Shown: positions 34,058-43,668 of the stretch, piece by piece | How the letters are laid out: the number at the start of each line of letters is the position of its first letter | Numbering within the stretch: the first letter of the stretch is position 1 | Source: SHZI01 sp964417725 | GTDB taxonomy: Bacteria; Pseudomonadota; Gammaproteobacteria; Steroidobacterales; GCA-2729495 | Reading direction: 5' to 3' | Assembly (NCBI GenBank): GCA_964417725.1 | Contig: CAYQIV010000008.1 | Location: forward strand, 53,549 to 117,548 | DNA length: 64,000 nucleotides | Program-made: the position numbers and the translations under genes | Notes under the pieces: generated by a model | Told to the model about the DNA's origin: nothing | The model's database searches: none | The model's input: only the letters and a program-made list of their open reading frames with translations

Positions 34058-35245
34058 TCACAGCACGCGCAGGACATACGTCTTGAGGTAGCGCGTCTCG
34101 CGCATGGCCAGCAGCACCGGATGGTCGACGCCCGGCCCGCGCCGCTCGAGCACCTGCACGTCACGGCGCGCATCGGCGGCGGCGTCCTGCAACATGACCT
34201 CGAAGGCTGCCTCGTCGACATGGTGGCTGCAGCTCGCCGTGATCAGGCAGCCGCCCGGTGCCATCAGGCGCATGGCGCGCAGGTTGATCTCCTTGTAGCC
34301 GCGCAGGCCGGCGGCCAGCGCGGACTTGTGCTTGACGAAAGCGGGTGGGTCGAGCACCACCGTGTCATAACGCGCCCCGGCCTCGTCCCGTGCGCGCAGC
34401 CACTCGAAGACATTGGCGCAAACAACCTCGATATTGGTGCAGCCGTTGCATACCACGTTGGCGGCGATCTGCGCACAGGCCTGCGACGAGATGTCGAGCG
34501 CCGTGACCTGCGTGGCCCGGGTGGCGAGCTGCAGGGCAAAGCCGCCGGCATAGCTGAAGCAATCCAGCGCCCGGCCGCGCGCATAACCGGCGGCAGCAAT
34601 GCGGTTGGGGCGCTGGTCGAGGAAGGCGCCGGTTTTCTGCCCCTCCAGGAGGGAAATGCCGATCTTCATGCCGCCCTCCTCGATGACCACGGTGTCCGGC
34701 ACGGTGCCGTGAAGCACGCCCTTCTCGGGGGCGAGCCCCTCGAGTTCCCGGGCCGCGACATCCGAACGGTTGACGATGCCTGCCGGCGCAAAATGCTCGA
34801 CGAGCAAGCGCACGATCAACGCACGACGCTGCGCCATCGCCGGCACCAGCAGCTGCACGCCGAGCCAGTCGCCGTAGCGGTCGACGACGAGCCCGGGCAG
34901 GCCATCGGCCTCGCCATGCACGACGCGGTAGGCCTGGCAGCCGGGCAGCAGGGCCCGGCGGCGTGCATCGGCGGCGGCAAGGCGCGCGGCGAAGAACGCG
35001 TCGTCGACGGGCTCCGTGCCGAAGGTCAGCCGGCGCAGGCGGATTTTGGAGACATGCGACCAGAAGGCCTGGCCCAGGCAACGGCCACGGCCATCGAACA
35101 CCCGCACCACCTCACCGCCCTGCAAGCCGTCGCCGCCGGCGACATCAGACGCGTAGATCCACGGATGGCCGCCCAGCCAGCGCTTCACGCCGCGCCGCTC
35201 GAGGGTAACGCCGGCCGGCGCCACCCCGCTGTCGTGTGGCACCAC
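34058..35245 (-). CDS. rlmI: RlmI-like 23S rRNA (cytosine-5) methyltransferase
   Basis: The 395-residue enzyme has an N-terminal PUA domain (RRGVKRWLGGHPWIYASDV), the EEHFA-like central domain and a class I SAM domain with DCFSYAGGFALQLA and the catalytic-site segment LDPPAFVKHKSAL. This is the RlmI/YccW layout, which methylates C1962 of 23S rRNA in E. coli. The GTG start follows directly on the mscL stop (TGAGTG), so the two are translationally linked. Paralogues of this family modify other positions, so the exact target is inferred. Confidence 0.85.
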   Translation of the reverse strand: MVPHDSGVAPAGVTLERRGVKRWLGGHPWIYASDVAGGDGLQGGEVVRVFDGRGRCLGQAFWSHVSKIRLRRLTFGTEPVDDAFFAARLAAADARRRALLPGCQAYRVVHGEADGLPGLVVDRYGDWLGVQLLVPAMAQRRALIVRLLVEHFAPAGIVNRSDVAARELEGLAPEKGVLHGTVPDTVVIEEGGMKIGISLLEGQKTGAFLDQRPNRIAAAGYARGRALDCFSYAGGFALQLATRATQVTALDISSQACAQIAANVVCNGCTNIEVVCANVFEWLRARDEAGARYDTVVLDPPAFVKHKSALAAGLRGYKEINLRAMRLMAPGGCLITASCSHHVDEAAFEVMLQDAAADARRDVQVLERRGPGVDHPVLLAMRETRYLKTYVLRVL

Positions 35246-35662
35246 TCAGCGCGTCTTGAGCAGGTCGCGGATCTCGGTGAGGAGCTTTTCCTGCGCCGGC
35301 GGCTCGGGCGGTGCGGCCGGCCTGGCTTCCTCCTGCCGCTTGAGCCGGTTCATGACCCGGATGACCATGAAGATGGCGAAGGCGACGATGATGAAGTCGA
35401 GTACGGTATTGATGAACATCCCGTACTTGATGATCGGCGCACCGGCGTCCTCGGCCGCCTTGAGCGAGGCAAAGTCGCCGCCGGAAAGATCGATGAACAG
35501 GTTGCTGAAATCGACGTTGCCCATCAGCAGGCCGATCGGCGGCATGATGACGTCGTTGACGAAGGAGGTGACGATCTTGCCGAAGGCCCCGCCGATGATG
35601 ATGCCGACCGCGAGGTCGACGACGTTGCCGCGCATCGCGAATTCACGGAATTCCTGTAGCAT
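35246..35662 (-). CDS. mscL: Large-conductance mechanosensitive channel MscL
   Basis: The 138-residue protein is a standard MscL: the N-terminal amphipathic start LQEFREFAMRGNVVDLAVG, first membrane segment IIIGGAFGKIVTSFVNDVI, second segment INTVLDFIIVAFAIFMVIR and a charged C-terminal bundle. It opens under hypo-osmotic shock to release solutes. GGGAGA precedes the ATG at 35662; in-frame codons further upstream are non-coding. It is first in a two-gene unit with the rRNA methyltransferase. Confidence 0.95.
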   Translation of the reverse strand: MLQEFREFAMRGNVVDLAVGIIIGGAFGKIVTSFVNDVIMPPIGLLMGNVDFSNLFIDLSGGDFASLKAAEDAGAPIIKYGMFINTVLDFIIVAFAIFMVIRVMNRLKRQEEARPAAPPEPPAQEKLLTEIRDLLKTR

Positions 35663-35785
35663 CGGTCTTCTCCCTGGTTTGTTTTCTGGGGCTGATGCGG
35701 TCGACATGCCCCGCATCGGGCGCGCACCGAGCATAGGGCCGGGTCGGGGGGACGCGCAACCGGATCCGGCGGGCGGGAGAATGAC

Positions 35786-37240
35786 ATGACACGCAGGGAA
35801 CGGATCGAGGTCAGCTTCCACGGTGCGGCCGGTGAGGTCACCGGTTCCTGCCACATGCTCCGCGTCGGCGCGCGTCGCATCCTGCTCGATTGCGGGATGA
35901 TCCAGGGTGGCCGGCGCAGTGCCGCACGCAACCGCGAGGATTTCCCCTTCGATGTCGCCGACATCGATGCCGTGGTCCTCAGCCACGCCCACATCGACCA
36001 CTCCGGGCGGCTGCCGCTGCTGGTCAGGCGCGGCTACACCGGGCCGATCCATGCCCAGCGCGTAACCCGCGACCTGTGCCAGGTGATGCTCGAGGACAGC
36101 GCGCGGATCGCCGAGAGCGATGCCGCCGCCGAGAACCGCCGCCGTGCACGCAAGGGACTGGCGCCGGTCACGCCGCTCTACACCCTCGATGACGCGCGGC
36201 GGGCGCTCGGCCAGTTCGTGCCCCTGCCGTACCGCGAAGCGCGGGAGATCCTGCCGGGCGTGACGCTGCGCTACCACGATGCCGGGCACATCCTCGGCTC
36301 GGCGATCGTCGACATCGAGGCGCGCGACGGCCCTTTCACGGCGAGGATCGTCTTCAGCGGTGACCTCGGCCAGTACGGCACGCCGATCCTTTGCGACCCG
36401 GCCCCGGTCGAGCAGGCCGACATGCTGATCATGGAGAGCACCTACGGCGACCGCCAGCACCGCGAACGGGCGCAGACCGAGGCCGAGATCGCCGGGATCA
36501 TCGCCCGCGCCAGCCACCACCACGGCAACATCCTCATTCCGGCCTTCGCCGTCGGCCGCACGCAGGAGATCCTCTGGCTGCTGGCCCGCCATCACGACGA
36601 ATGGGGCATCGGCAACTGGCGCGTCTACCTCGACAGCCCGATGGCCATCAAGGCCTCGGCGATCTACTGGGACAACCCGCAACTCTACGATGCCGAGGCG
36701 CGCACCGTGCGCGAGGGCCTGCGCGGCATGCCACTGTTGCCGAACCTCAAGTTGACGGAAACGACCGAGGAATCGCAGGCCATCAACCGCCAGCGCAGCG
36801 GTGCCATCATCATCGCCGGCAGCGGCATGTGCGAGGGCGGGCGCATCCTTCACCACCTCAAGCACAACATCTGGCGTGAGGAATGCCACGTGCTGATCGT
36901 CGGCTACCAGGCACATGGCACGCTCGGTCGGCGGCTGGTCGACGGCGACCCCTACGTGCGCGTCTGGCACGAGACGATGCGCGTGCGTGCGCAGGTCCAC
37001 ACCGTCGGCGGGCTGTCGGCGCATGGCGATCGCGACGACCTGACACGCTGGTACGGCGGCTTCCGCGACCCCCCGCCGGTGTGGCTGGTGCACGGCGAAG
37101 CGGCAGCATCCGGCGCCCTCGCCACGCACCTCGGCCGGCACGGCGCCCCGCAGGTGACGATCGCCGAGCCGGGCCAGCACATCAACCTCGTCGACCTGCC
37201 GGCAGTGCATCGGCGCGGCACCCGCAAGACATCCGCCTGA
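35786..37240 (+). CDS. Beta-CASP metallo-beta-lactamase ribonuclease
   Basis: The 484-residue protein combines an MBL fold with a beta-CASP domain. It has the metal motif SHAHIDHSG, GHILGSAIV, FSGDLGQYG, the beta-CASP motif IMESTYGDR, AFAVGRTQEIL, and the C-terminal AHGDRDDL. Bacterial members (YsxC-neighbour/RNase J-like, CPSF-type) process RNA, and the family also includes archaeal CPSF-KH relatives. No KH domain is present. It is divergent from mscL and is followed after 10 bases by the HerA-like ATPase, so the pair may be one transcript. Confidence 0.88.
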   Translation: MTRRERIEVSFHGAAGEVTGSCHMLRVGARRILLDCGMIQGGRRSAARNREDFPFDVADIDAVVLSHAHIDHSGRLPLLVRRGYTGPIHAQRVTRDLCQVMLEDSARIAESDAAAENRRRARKGLAPVTPLYTLDDARRALGQFVPLPYREAREILPGVTLRYHDAGHILGSAIVDIEARDGPFTARIVFSGDLGQYGTPILCDPAPVEQADMLIMESTYGDRQHRERAQTEAEIAGIIARASHHHGNILIPAFAVGRTQEILWLLARHHDEWGIGNWRVYLDSPMAIKASAIYWDNPQLYDAEARTVREGLRGMPLLPNLKLTETTEESQAINRQRSGAIIIAGSGMCEGGRILHHLKHNIWREECHVLIVGYQAHGTLGRRLVDGDPYVRVWHETMRVRAQVHTVGGLSAHGDRDDLTRWYGGFRDPPPVWLVHGEAAASGALATHLGRHGAPQVTIAEPGQHINLVDLPAVHRRGTRKTSA

Positions 37241-37250
37241 CGGCAGCACG

Positions 37251-39677
37251 ATGATGCACGATCACGAAAAACTCGGCGCCTTCTACCTCGGCCGGCCGTG
37301 GCAGGACGGCGCGGCGCTCGACGCCCCGCTGCTCTACGACGCCGCCGACCTGTGCACGCACGGCGTGATCATCGGCATGACCGGCAGCGGCAAGACCGGG
37401 CTGGGCATCAGCCTCATCGAGGAAGCCGCCATCGATCATGTCCCGGTCATCGCCATCGACCCGAAGGGTGATCTCGGCAACCTGCTGCTGCAGTTCCCGA
37501 ACCTCGCCCCCGCCGACTTCCTGCCGTGGGTCGACCCGCAGGCGGCACGCAGCGCCGGGCAAACCGTCGAGGCGCACGCCGCCGCCCAGGCGGCGCTGTG
37601 GCGCCAGGGGCTGGCCGCATGGGGGCAGGGCCCCGAACGCATCGCCCGCCTCGGCGCGGCGGCCGAGTTCGCCCTCTACACGCCCGGCAGCACCGCCGGC
37701 CGGCCGATCTCGGTGCTCGGCTCGCTGGCTGCACCGCCGGCCACCCTGCGCGACGATGCCGACCTTTACCGCCAGCACCTCCAGGGCGTGGCCACCGGCC
37801 TTCTGTCTTTGGCCGGCATCGACGCCGACCCGGTCGCCAGCCGCGAGCACCTGCTGCTGTCGACGGTCCTCGACCAGCGCTGGCAGCGCGGCGAAGGCAC
37901 CGACCTGCCCGGCCTCATCGCCGCCGTCCAGCAGCCCGGCGTGACGAAGATCGGCGTCCTCGACCTCGACGCCTTCTATCCGGCGAAGGAGCGCTTCGCC
38001 CTGGCGATGCGCCTCAACACCCTGGTCGCGACGCCGGGCTTCGAGGCGTGGCTGGCCGGCGAGCCGCTGCGCGCCGACACGCTCTTCTACACCGCCGATG
38101 GCCGGCCCAAGGTTTCGGTCATTTCGATCGCGCACCTCAACGATGCCGAGCGCATGTTCTTCGTCACGCTGCTGCTCAACGCCGTCATCGCCTGGATGCG
38201 CAGCCAGCCCGGCACCGCTTCGCTGCGCGCCCTCCTCTACATGGACGAGATCGCCGGCTACCTGCCACCGGTGGCGATGCCGCCGAGCAAGCCGCCGCTG
38301 CTGACCCTGCTCAAGCAGGCGCGGGCCTTCGGCCTCGGCGTGGTGCTGGCCGGGCAGAACCCCGTCGACTTCGACTACAAGGCCCTGTCCAATGCCGGCA
38401 CCTGGATGATCGGCCGCCTGCAGACCGCGCAGGACCGCGAACGCGTCCGCGAAGGCTTGCGCTCGGCCGCGGCGGGCCTCGACCCGGACTGGCTCGACAC
38501 CCAGCTCGGCAACCTGCAAAAGCGCTGCTTCCTGCTGCACAACATCCACGAATCGGCGCCGGTGGTCTTCCAGACACGCTGGGCGCTGTGCTGGCTGCGC
38601 GGCCCCCTGACACGCGACGACATCCGGCGCCTGGCAGCGTCGGCCCCGGCCGTCGCGGCGGCGCCCGAAGCGGCCCACGCCGCGCCCGCAGGCGGCGGCG
38701 AGCGCACGCCCGCACTGTTTCCCGGCATCGCCACGGCCTATCTCGCTGCGCAGCGGTTGCCCGAACAGGATGCAACGCTCATCTACCAGCCGCGCCTGCT
38801 CGGCGCCGCACGCGTGGCCTACGTGAGCGCCCGCCACGGCGTCGACATGTCGCGCGAGCTGGTGCTGGCGCTGGAACCGGAGGGTGCCGTCACCGACTGG
38901 CACCACGCGGAGGTCCTCGACATCGACGTGGCGACGCTGGAGCAGGCCGCCGAGCCCGATGCCCTCTTCGCACCGTGGCCAGGTCGCATCCCGGATACCG
39001 CGGCGATCCGGCGCGAGCAGGTGCAGTTCGGCCGCTGGCTGCGCAGCGATGCCCCGCTCATCCTCTGGCACAGCCGGGCGCTCCGGTTGAGTTCCACGCC
39101 GGGTGAGACCCAGGCGCAATTCCGCATCCGTCTGCAGCAGCAGGCCCGTGAGGTGCGCGACCGCGAGGTGGCAGCCCTGCGCCGGAAGTACGCGGCACGC
39201 TTCAGCGCGCTCGAGGAGCGCGAACGGCGGGCGCGCCAGGCCATCGATCGCGAAGCCGCACAGGCGCGCGGCGCGCGCGTCGACACCCTGGCGTCGGTGG
39301 GTGCCGCGGTGCTCGGTGCGCTGCTCGGGCGCAAGGCCGTGTCGGTGTCATCGGTGACGCGCGCCGGTTCGGCGGTGCGCAAGGCGGGTCATGCTGCCCG
39401 TCAGTCTGCCGACGTGCGCCGCGCCGAGGAAACCGTCGATCACATCCGCAAACAGATCGCCGAACTGGAGGCACGCGTCGCGGCGGAAGTCGCGGCGCTC
39501 GAAACCCTTCACGACGCGCATGCCGAAGCGCTCGAGGAAATCACCATCCGGCCGAGAGCCGGCGACATCAGCGTGCGCTTTTTCGGTATCGGCTGGCTGC
39601 CGTGGATCGAGGACGCCCACGGCACGCGGCATCCGGCCTGGCAGGCCGTCGCCTCCGGCGACCGGGTCAGCGCCTGA
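37251..39677 (+). CDS. HerA/VirB4-like ATPase with C-terminal coiled coil
   Basis: The 808-residue protein has Walker A at GMTGSGKTGLG (about residues 42-52), the downstream IAIDPKGDLGNLL, and Walker B at LLYMDEIAGYLPP (about 325-337), as in the DUF87/HerA superfamily of DNA-pumping or translocating ATPases. Residues about 610-770 contain a long charged helical segment (EEREREARQAID-like) with a short hydrophobic break, then a coiled coil (AEETVDHIRKQIAELEARV). The substrate is unknown. There is no NurA nuclease next to it, but a beta-CASP nuclease precedes it. The 3' end overlaps convergent regA by 11 bases. Confidence 0.8.
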   Translation: MMHDHEKLGAFYLGRPWQDGAALDAPLLYDAADLCTHGVIIGMTGSGKTGLGISLIEEAAIDHVPVIAIDPKGDLGNLLLQFPNLAPADFLPWVDPQAARSAGQTVEAHAAAQAALWRQGLAAWGQGPERIARLGAAAEFALYTPGSTAGRPISVLGSLAAPPATLRDDADLYRQHLQGVATGLLSLAGIDADPVASREHLLLSTVLDQRWQRGEGTDLPGLIAAVQQPGVTKIGVLDLDAFYPAKERFALAMRLNTLVATPGFEAWLAGEPLRADTLFYTADGRPKVSVISIAHLNDAERMFFVTLLLNAVIAWMRSQPGTASLRALLYMDEIAGYLPPVAMPPSKPPLLTLLKQARAFGLGVVLAGQNPVDFDYKALSNAGTWMIGRLQTAQDRERVREGLRSAAAGLDPDWLDTQLGNLQKRCFLLHNIHESAPVVFQTRWALCWLRGPLTRDDIRRLAASAPAVAAAPEAAHAAPAGGGERTPALFPGIATAYLAAQRLPEQDATLIYQPRLLGAARVAYVSARHGVDMSRELVLALEPEGAVTDWHHAEVLDIDVATLEQAAEPDALFAPWPGRIPDTAAIRREQVQFGRWLRSDAPLILWHSRALRLSSTPGETQAQFRIRLQQQAREVRDREVAALRRKYAARFSALEERERRARQAIDREAAQARGARVDTLASVGAAVLGALLGRKAVSVSSVTRAGSAVRKAGHAARQSADVRRAEETVDHIRKQIAELEARVAAEVAALETLHDAHAEALEEITIRPRAGDISVRFFGIGWLPWIEDAHGTRHPAWQAVASGDRVSA

Positions 39678-40215
39678 CCGGGCGCTTGTTGAGCTTGCGC
39701 TGCAGGGTACGGCGATGGATGCCCAGCGCCCGGGCAGTGGCCGAGATGTTGCCCTGGTGCTCGTTGAGCACGCGCTGGATGTGCTCCCACTCGAGGCGTT
39801 TCACCGACAGCGGCCGCGGGCTGACCGGCACCGCCTCGGGCGCCACCGGCGCGCCACTCAGGGCCGCCAGCAGTTCCTCGACCTGCACCGGCTTGGTGAG
39901 GTACTGGATGGCGCCGAGCTTGATGGCCTCGACGGCCGTGGCGATGCTGCCGTAGCCGGTCAGCACGACGGTGCGCGCCGGACGCGGCGGCGCGACGAGT
40001 TCAGGGATCAGCGCCAGGCCCGACTCATGGCCGATGCGCAGGTCGACGACCGCGTAGTCGGGCCGCGACTGGGCGAGCGAGCGCCGGACCTCGGCACAAC
40101 TGTGCGCCACGGTGACCTGGAATCCGCGGCGCGTCAGCGCGGCAGCCAGCACATCCGAGAAGACCGGATCGTCCTCGGCAATGAGCAGTTTCGGCATCGT
40201 CCCCAAATGGTTCAT
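39667..40215 (-). CDS. regA: RegA/PrrA/RoxR-type response regulator
   Basis: The 182-residue regulator has a receiver domain with phospho-acceptor Asp 58 (VVDLRIGHESG), Thr 86 and Lys 108, a short Pro-rich linker, and a Fis-type helix-turn-helix (GNISATARALGIHRRTLQRKL, the recognition region nearly identical across the family). RegA-type regulators control respiration, carbon and nitrogen fixation and other redox-dependent genes. The ATG overlaps the regB stop by one base (TGATG), with GGAGGGGG just upstream inside regB. Together with regB it forms a classic pair. Confidence 0.92.
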   Translation of the reverse strand: MNHLGTMPKLLIAEDDPVFSDVLAAALTRRGFQVTVAHSCAEVRRSLAQSRPDYAVVDLRIGHESGLALIPELVAPPRPARTVVLTGYGSIATAVEAIKLGAIQYLTKPVQVEELLAALSGAPVAPEAVPVSPRPLSVKRLEWEHIQRVLNEHQGNISATARALGIHRRTLQRKLNKRPVRR

Positions 40216-41525
40216 CACGCCCCCTCCATCAGTTTGGCCAGCGGCAGCCGCAGGGTCACGGTGGTGCCGCCGACCGTGTTGTCGCACGCGGTCAGCTTGC
40301 CGCCCATGTGTTCGATGACGGCATGGGCGAGGAACAGACCCAGGCCCAGCCCGCCGGCCTTGGTCGAGGTGCCAAGCCGCTCCAGGCTGCCCGGGTTGGC
40401 GATGCGCATGCCGCCACCGGCATCGACGACGCGGATCTCGACCGCCTCGTCGTCCCAGTCACCCTCGACGGCAACCTGCTCGGGCGAAACGTCCACCGCG
40501 TTGTGGATGATGTTGAGCAGTGCCTGGCGGATGGTGCGCTCGACGACGATGACCGGTGCCGGCGGCGGGTGGACGATGCGCACCTTGACGCCGGCGGAGC
40601 TGCGCAGCCGCCGCACTTCCTCGACGACCCCCGCAACGAACTGGTCGAGCGACAGGCGCTCGGCCACCTCGGCACGGGCCGCGCCGGCCGAAGCCGACAT
40701 CACCGAGAGCGCCTCCTTGCAGCGGCCGATCTGCTCGGTGAGGATGTCGAGCTGGCGGTGGAGCCGCGGGTACTGCTGCAGCGGGTATTCGGCGCCGATC
40801 TCGCCGGCCAGCACGGCCATCGTCGCCAGCGGCGTACCGAGTTCGTGGGCCGCACCGGCCGCCAGCGTCGCCAGCGCGACGACACGCTCGTCACGCAGTG
40901 CCGCCTCGCGCAACTCCGAAAGGTAGCGGTCGCGCTGTCTGACCGTCTCTGCCATGGCGGCAACAAAATGTGCCGTCAGTCCGGCGATGACGATGAAGCC
41001 GACCCACATGCCCATGATATGCGTGTCGCGAAACGGCCGGTCGGTGAACGCGGGCAGCGTCGGGCTGCCGGCGTTGCGCGTCAGCAGGAAGGTATAGGCC
41101 AGCGCACTGATCACGGCCATCGCCCAGGTATAGCGGCGTGGCATGCTGACGGCGGTGATCGTCAGCGGCATCAGGCAGAAGAAGACAAAGGGACTGGCCC
41201 CACCACCGGTGTAATACAACGTGCCGGTCAGGGCGATGACATCGACGACGATCTGCAGGAAGAACTCGTTGTCCGAGATCGAACTGCGGCGGGCGAAACG
41301 CCGCCAGGCCCAGACATTGAAGACGAGCAATGCGACGACGATCACCGACAGCGACAATGCCGGCAGGTCGAAGCCCATGGGGTAGCGCGCCAGCAGCAGG
41401 CACACGGCCAGCACCGGCACGGCGATCATGCGGATCTGGATCAGGCGCCGTGCATTGAGGATGCCCGTGGCCGCCGGCCCGCCGGTGCGGCCGGATACTG
41501 GGGATGCGGGCATCGTCGTCGCCAC
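40215..41525 (-). CDS. regB: RegB/PrrB/RoxS-type redox sensor histidine kinase
   Basis: The 436-residue kinase has six membrane segments (about residues 32-192), then a HisKA helix with His 227 in GAAHELGTPLATM, followed by Cys 269 in EQIGRCKEAL at the place of the redox-active Cys of Rhodobacter RegB. The quinone-binding heptad GGxxNPF reads GGGASPF (107-113), so Asn is Ser. The HATPase domain ends GTTVTLRLPLA. It senses the redox state through quinones and the Cys and phosphorylates RegA. The start is GTG 41525 or, in frame, ATG 41513; AGG with 6 nt spacing slightly favours the GTG. Confidence 0.92.
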   Translation of the reverse strand: MATTMPASPVSGRTGGPAATGILNARRLIQIRMIAVPVLAVCLLLARYPMGFDLPALSLSVIVVALLVFNVWAWRRFARRSSISDNEFFLQIVVDVIALTGTLYYTGGGASPFVFFCLMPLTITAVSMPRRYTWAMAVISALAYTFLLTRNAGSPTLPAFTDRPFRDTHIMGMWVGFIVIAGLTAHFVAAMAETVRQRDRYLSELREAALRDERVVALATLAAGAAHELGTPLATMAVLAGEIGAEYPLQQYPRLHRQLDILTEQIGRCKEALSVMSASAGAARAEVAERLSLDQFVAGVVEEVRRLRSSAGVKVRIVHPPPAPVIVVERTIRQALLNIIHNAVDVSPEQVAVEGDWDDEAVEIRVVDAGGGMRIANPGSLERLGTSTKAGGLGLGLFLAHAVIEHMGGKLTACDNTVGGTTVTLRLPLAKLMEGA

Positions 41526-41624
41526 GTGTTACCTGCCCCTGCGGAAAGCCGAGGGGGCCGAAGCCGGCCCGGGGCTTTAGCTTATTCCGCCGCGGGGGGG
41601 CAAGTCGCCACCTGTGGCACTGTG

Positions 41625-42989
41625 TCACTGCGTGACGGCCAGCGGCAGCTCCAGTTCGGCGCGCAGGCCGGGGGCGTTGTCGTCGAGCCGCAGCGTACCG
41701 CCATGCAGGCGGGCCACGGCCGCCGCGAGACTCAACCCCAGCCCGGCCCCTTCGCGCATCACGCCCTGGCCGAGGCGGACGAAAGGCTCGAGCACGCGCT
41801 GGCGGTCGGCGGCCGGAATGCCGGGCCCGGTGTCGCTGACGCACACCACCACCCGGTCGCCACGGCGTGCCGCACCGATGACCACGCGCCCGCCCGATGG
41901 CGTGTACTTCAGCGCGTTGTCGATGAGATTGGCGAACGCCTGGGCCAGCAGCTGGCGGTGCCCACTGACATGCAACGCCGCCTCGCTGGCCGTCTCCATG
42001 ACGATGTGCCGCGCCTCGGCCTGCGGGTGGTACAGCTCGGCCAGCGGATGGAGCATGTCGTCGATCGCCACCGGCTCGGGACGCGCGCCCGGTGCGCCGC
42101 TCTCCGCCTCGGCAATCTGCAGCAGCGCGGTCAGTACCTTCTGCATGTGATCGATGTCCTGGAGCAGCGCCTCCATGTCGCCGCAGGGCGCGGTCTCGTC
42201 GCCGACAGCCAGCGCCTGCTCCAGGCGCAGGCGCATGCGGTGCATCGGGCTGCGCAGGTCGTGGGCCGCACTGTGCAGCGAGGCCCGCAAGATCTCGGTG
42301 GTGCGCGCCAGCCGGTCGAGCAATTCGTTGAACTCCTGCGACAGGGTATCGAACTCGTCGCGCACGCCGATCACCGGCAGGCGCTGCGAAAGGTCGCCAG
42401 CGAGGATTCCGGCGCAGCTCCGCGTGATCGACGACAGCCGCTCGAGAATCAACCGGTTCTGGCGGTAGCCGATGATGGTGGCAAGACAGACCATCAGCGC
42501 CACGCCGAGCACCGTGGCGACGGCAAAGCGGCGCATCAGCAGGCGCCGCTCGCTGAGGTCGGTGCCGACCAGCAGGCGCACGTCGTCGGGCAGCGGGACG
42601 ATGATGGCCCGCACCGGGTGGCTGAGTTCGATGCGCGGCGCGGCGCGCGTGACGATCTCGAATTCGACCCAGCGGCCATCGGTCGACCGCATCAGCGGCC
42701 AGGCACTGAGGTTTCCCGACAGCACCGTGCCCTGGGCATCGGCCAGCAGGTAGACCGCGTTGGCGCGGCCCCAGGCATCGCGGCGCAGTTCCATCTCGTC
42801 GGTCAGGCGGCGGATACCGCCCTGCTGGAAGGCCTCGAGCAGCACGGCAACATCGCGCTCGATGGCGGTATCGACTTCCTCGTCGATGAAGCGCGTCGTC
42901 AGCAGATAGATGACCAGCACCAGGGCGATGACCGCGCCGACGAAGATCCCGGCATAGGCCAGTGACAGGCGGTAGGCCGAGGTGCGCAC
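41625..42989 (-). CDS. Sensor histidine kinase of an OmpR-type pair
   Basis: The 454-residue kinase has an N-terminal membrane segment (10-30), a periplasmic domain of about 125 residues, a second segment (155-175), a HAMP domain (LSSITRSCAGILAGDLSQRL), the H box with His 243 in SAAHDLRSPMHR and a HATPase domain with NLIDNALKYTPSGG, DTGPGIP and GAGLGLSLA. The organisation is like the metal- or envelope-stress kinases of the CusS/QseC type, but the periplasmic part gives no ligand. The GTG start follows the regulator stop by one base, so both are co-translated. Confidence 0.88.
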   Translation of the reverse strand: MRTSAYRLSLAYAGIFVGAVIALVLVIYLLTTRFIDEEVDTAIERDVAVLLEAFQQGGIRRLTDEMELRRDAWGRANAVYLLADAQGTVLSGNLSAWPLMRSTDGRWVEFEIVTRAAPRIELSHPVRAIIVPLPDDVRLLVGTDLSERRLLMRRFAVATVLGVALMVCLATIIGYRQNRLILERLSSITRSCAGILAGDLSQRLPVIGVRDEFDTLSQEFNELLDRLARTTEILRASLHSAAHDLRSPMHRMRLRLEQALAVGDETAPCGDMEALLQDIDHMQKVLTALLQIAEAESGAPGARPEPVAIDDMLHPLAELYHPQAEARHIVMETASEAALHVSGHRQLLAQAFANLIDNALKYTPSGGRVVIGAARRGDRVVVCVSDTGPGIPAADRQRVLEPFVRLGQGVMREGAGLGLSLAAAVARLHGGTLRLDDNAPGLRAELELPLAVTQ

Positions 42990-42990
42990 C

Positions 42991-43668
42991 TCAGTCGGCC
43001 CGCAGGGTGTAGCCGGCGCCGCGCACGGTGTGGATCAGCGGCCGGCCGTGGCCACGGTCGACAGCGTTGCGCAGGCGGCTCATGTGCACGTCGATGACGT
43101 TGGTCTGCGGATCGAAGTGCAGGTCCCAGACGCCCTCGAGCAGCATGGTGCGGGTCACCACCTGGCCGGCACGGCGCAGGAGAAATTCGAGCAGCTTGAA
43201 CTCGCGCGCCGTCAGCTCGATGCGCTGCCCGGCACGCGTCACCGTGCGACCGAGCAGGTCCATTTCGAGATCGGCCAGCTGCAGGCGCATCTCCGGCCCG
43301 GCACCGGTCTGCCCGCGGCGCAGCAGCGCCTCGATGCGCGCCAGCAGTTCGGCCAGCGCGAAAGGTTTGGTCAGGTAATCGTCGCCGCCGGCCCGCAGAC
43401 CCTCGACACGCTGGTCGACCGAACCGAGGGCCGAGAGGATCAGTACCGGCGTGCCGTTGCCCTGCTTGCGCAGCACCTCGATGAGGGTCAGGCCATCGAT
43501 GTGCGGCAACATGCGGTCGGCGACGAGGACGTCATAGGACCGCTCGGTGGCGAGAAACAGGCCCTCACGGCCATCGGCAGCGTGGTCGACGCGGTAACCG
43601 GCCTCACCGAGCGCCTTGACGAGGTAGCCCGCCGCTTCGAGGTCGTCTTCGATCAACAAGAGCTGCAT
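42991..43668 (-). CDS. OmpR-family response regulator
   Basis: The 225-residue regulator has a receiver domain (Asp pair 8-9, phospho-acceptor Asp 51 in VLVADRMLPHIDG, Lys 101) and a winged-helix domain ending GRPLIHTVRGAGYTLRAD, the usual OmpR/PhoB C-terminus. Position 52 is Arg where many relatives have Met/Leu, a variation seen in the CusR/PmrA branch. It is first in a two-gene unit with the kinase. The 414 bases upstream are non-coding and rich in stem-loops, so its expression may be controlled by that leader if transcription starts far upstream. Confidence 0.9.
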   Translation of the reverse strand: MQLLLIEDDLEAAGYLVKALGEAGYRVDHAADGREGLFLATERSYDVLVADRMLPHIDGLTLIEVLRKQGNGTPVLILSALGSVDQRVEGLRAGGDDYLTKPFALAELLARIEALLRRGQTGAGPEMRLQLADLEMDLLGRTVTRAGQRIELTAREFKLLEFLLRRAGQVVTRTMLLEGVWDLHFDPQTNVIDVHMSRLRNAVDRGHGRPLIHTVRGAGYTLRAD

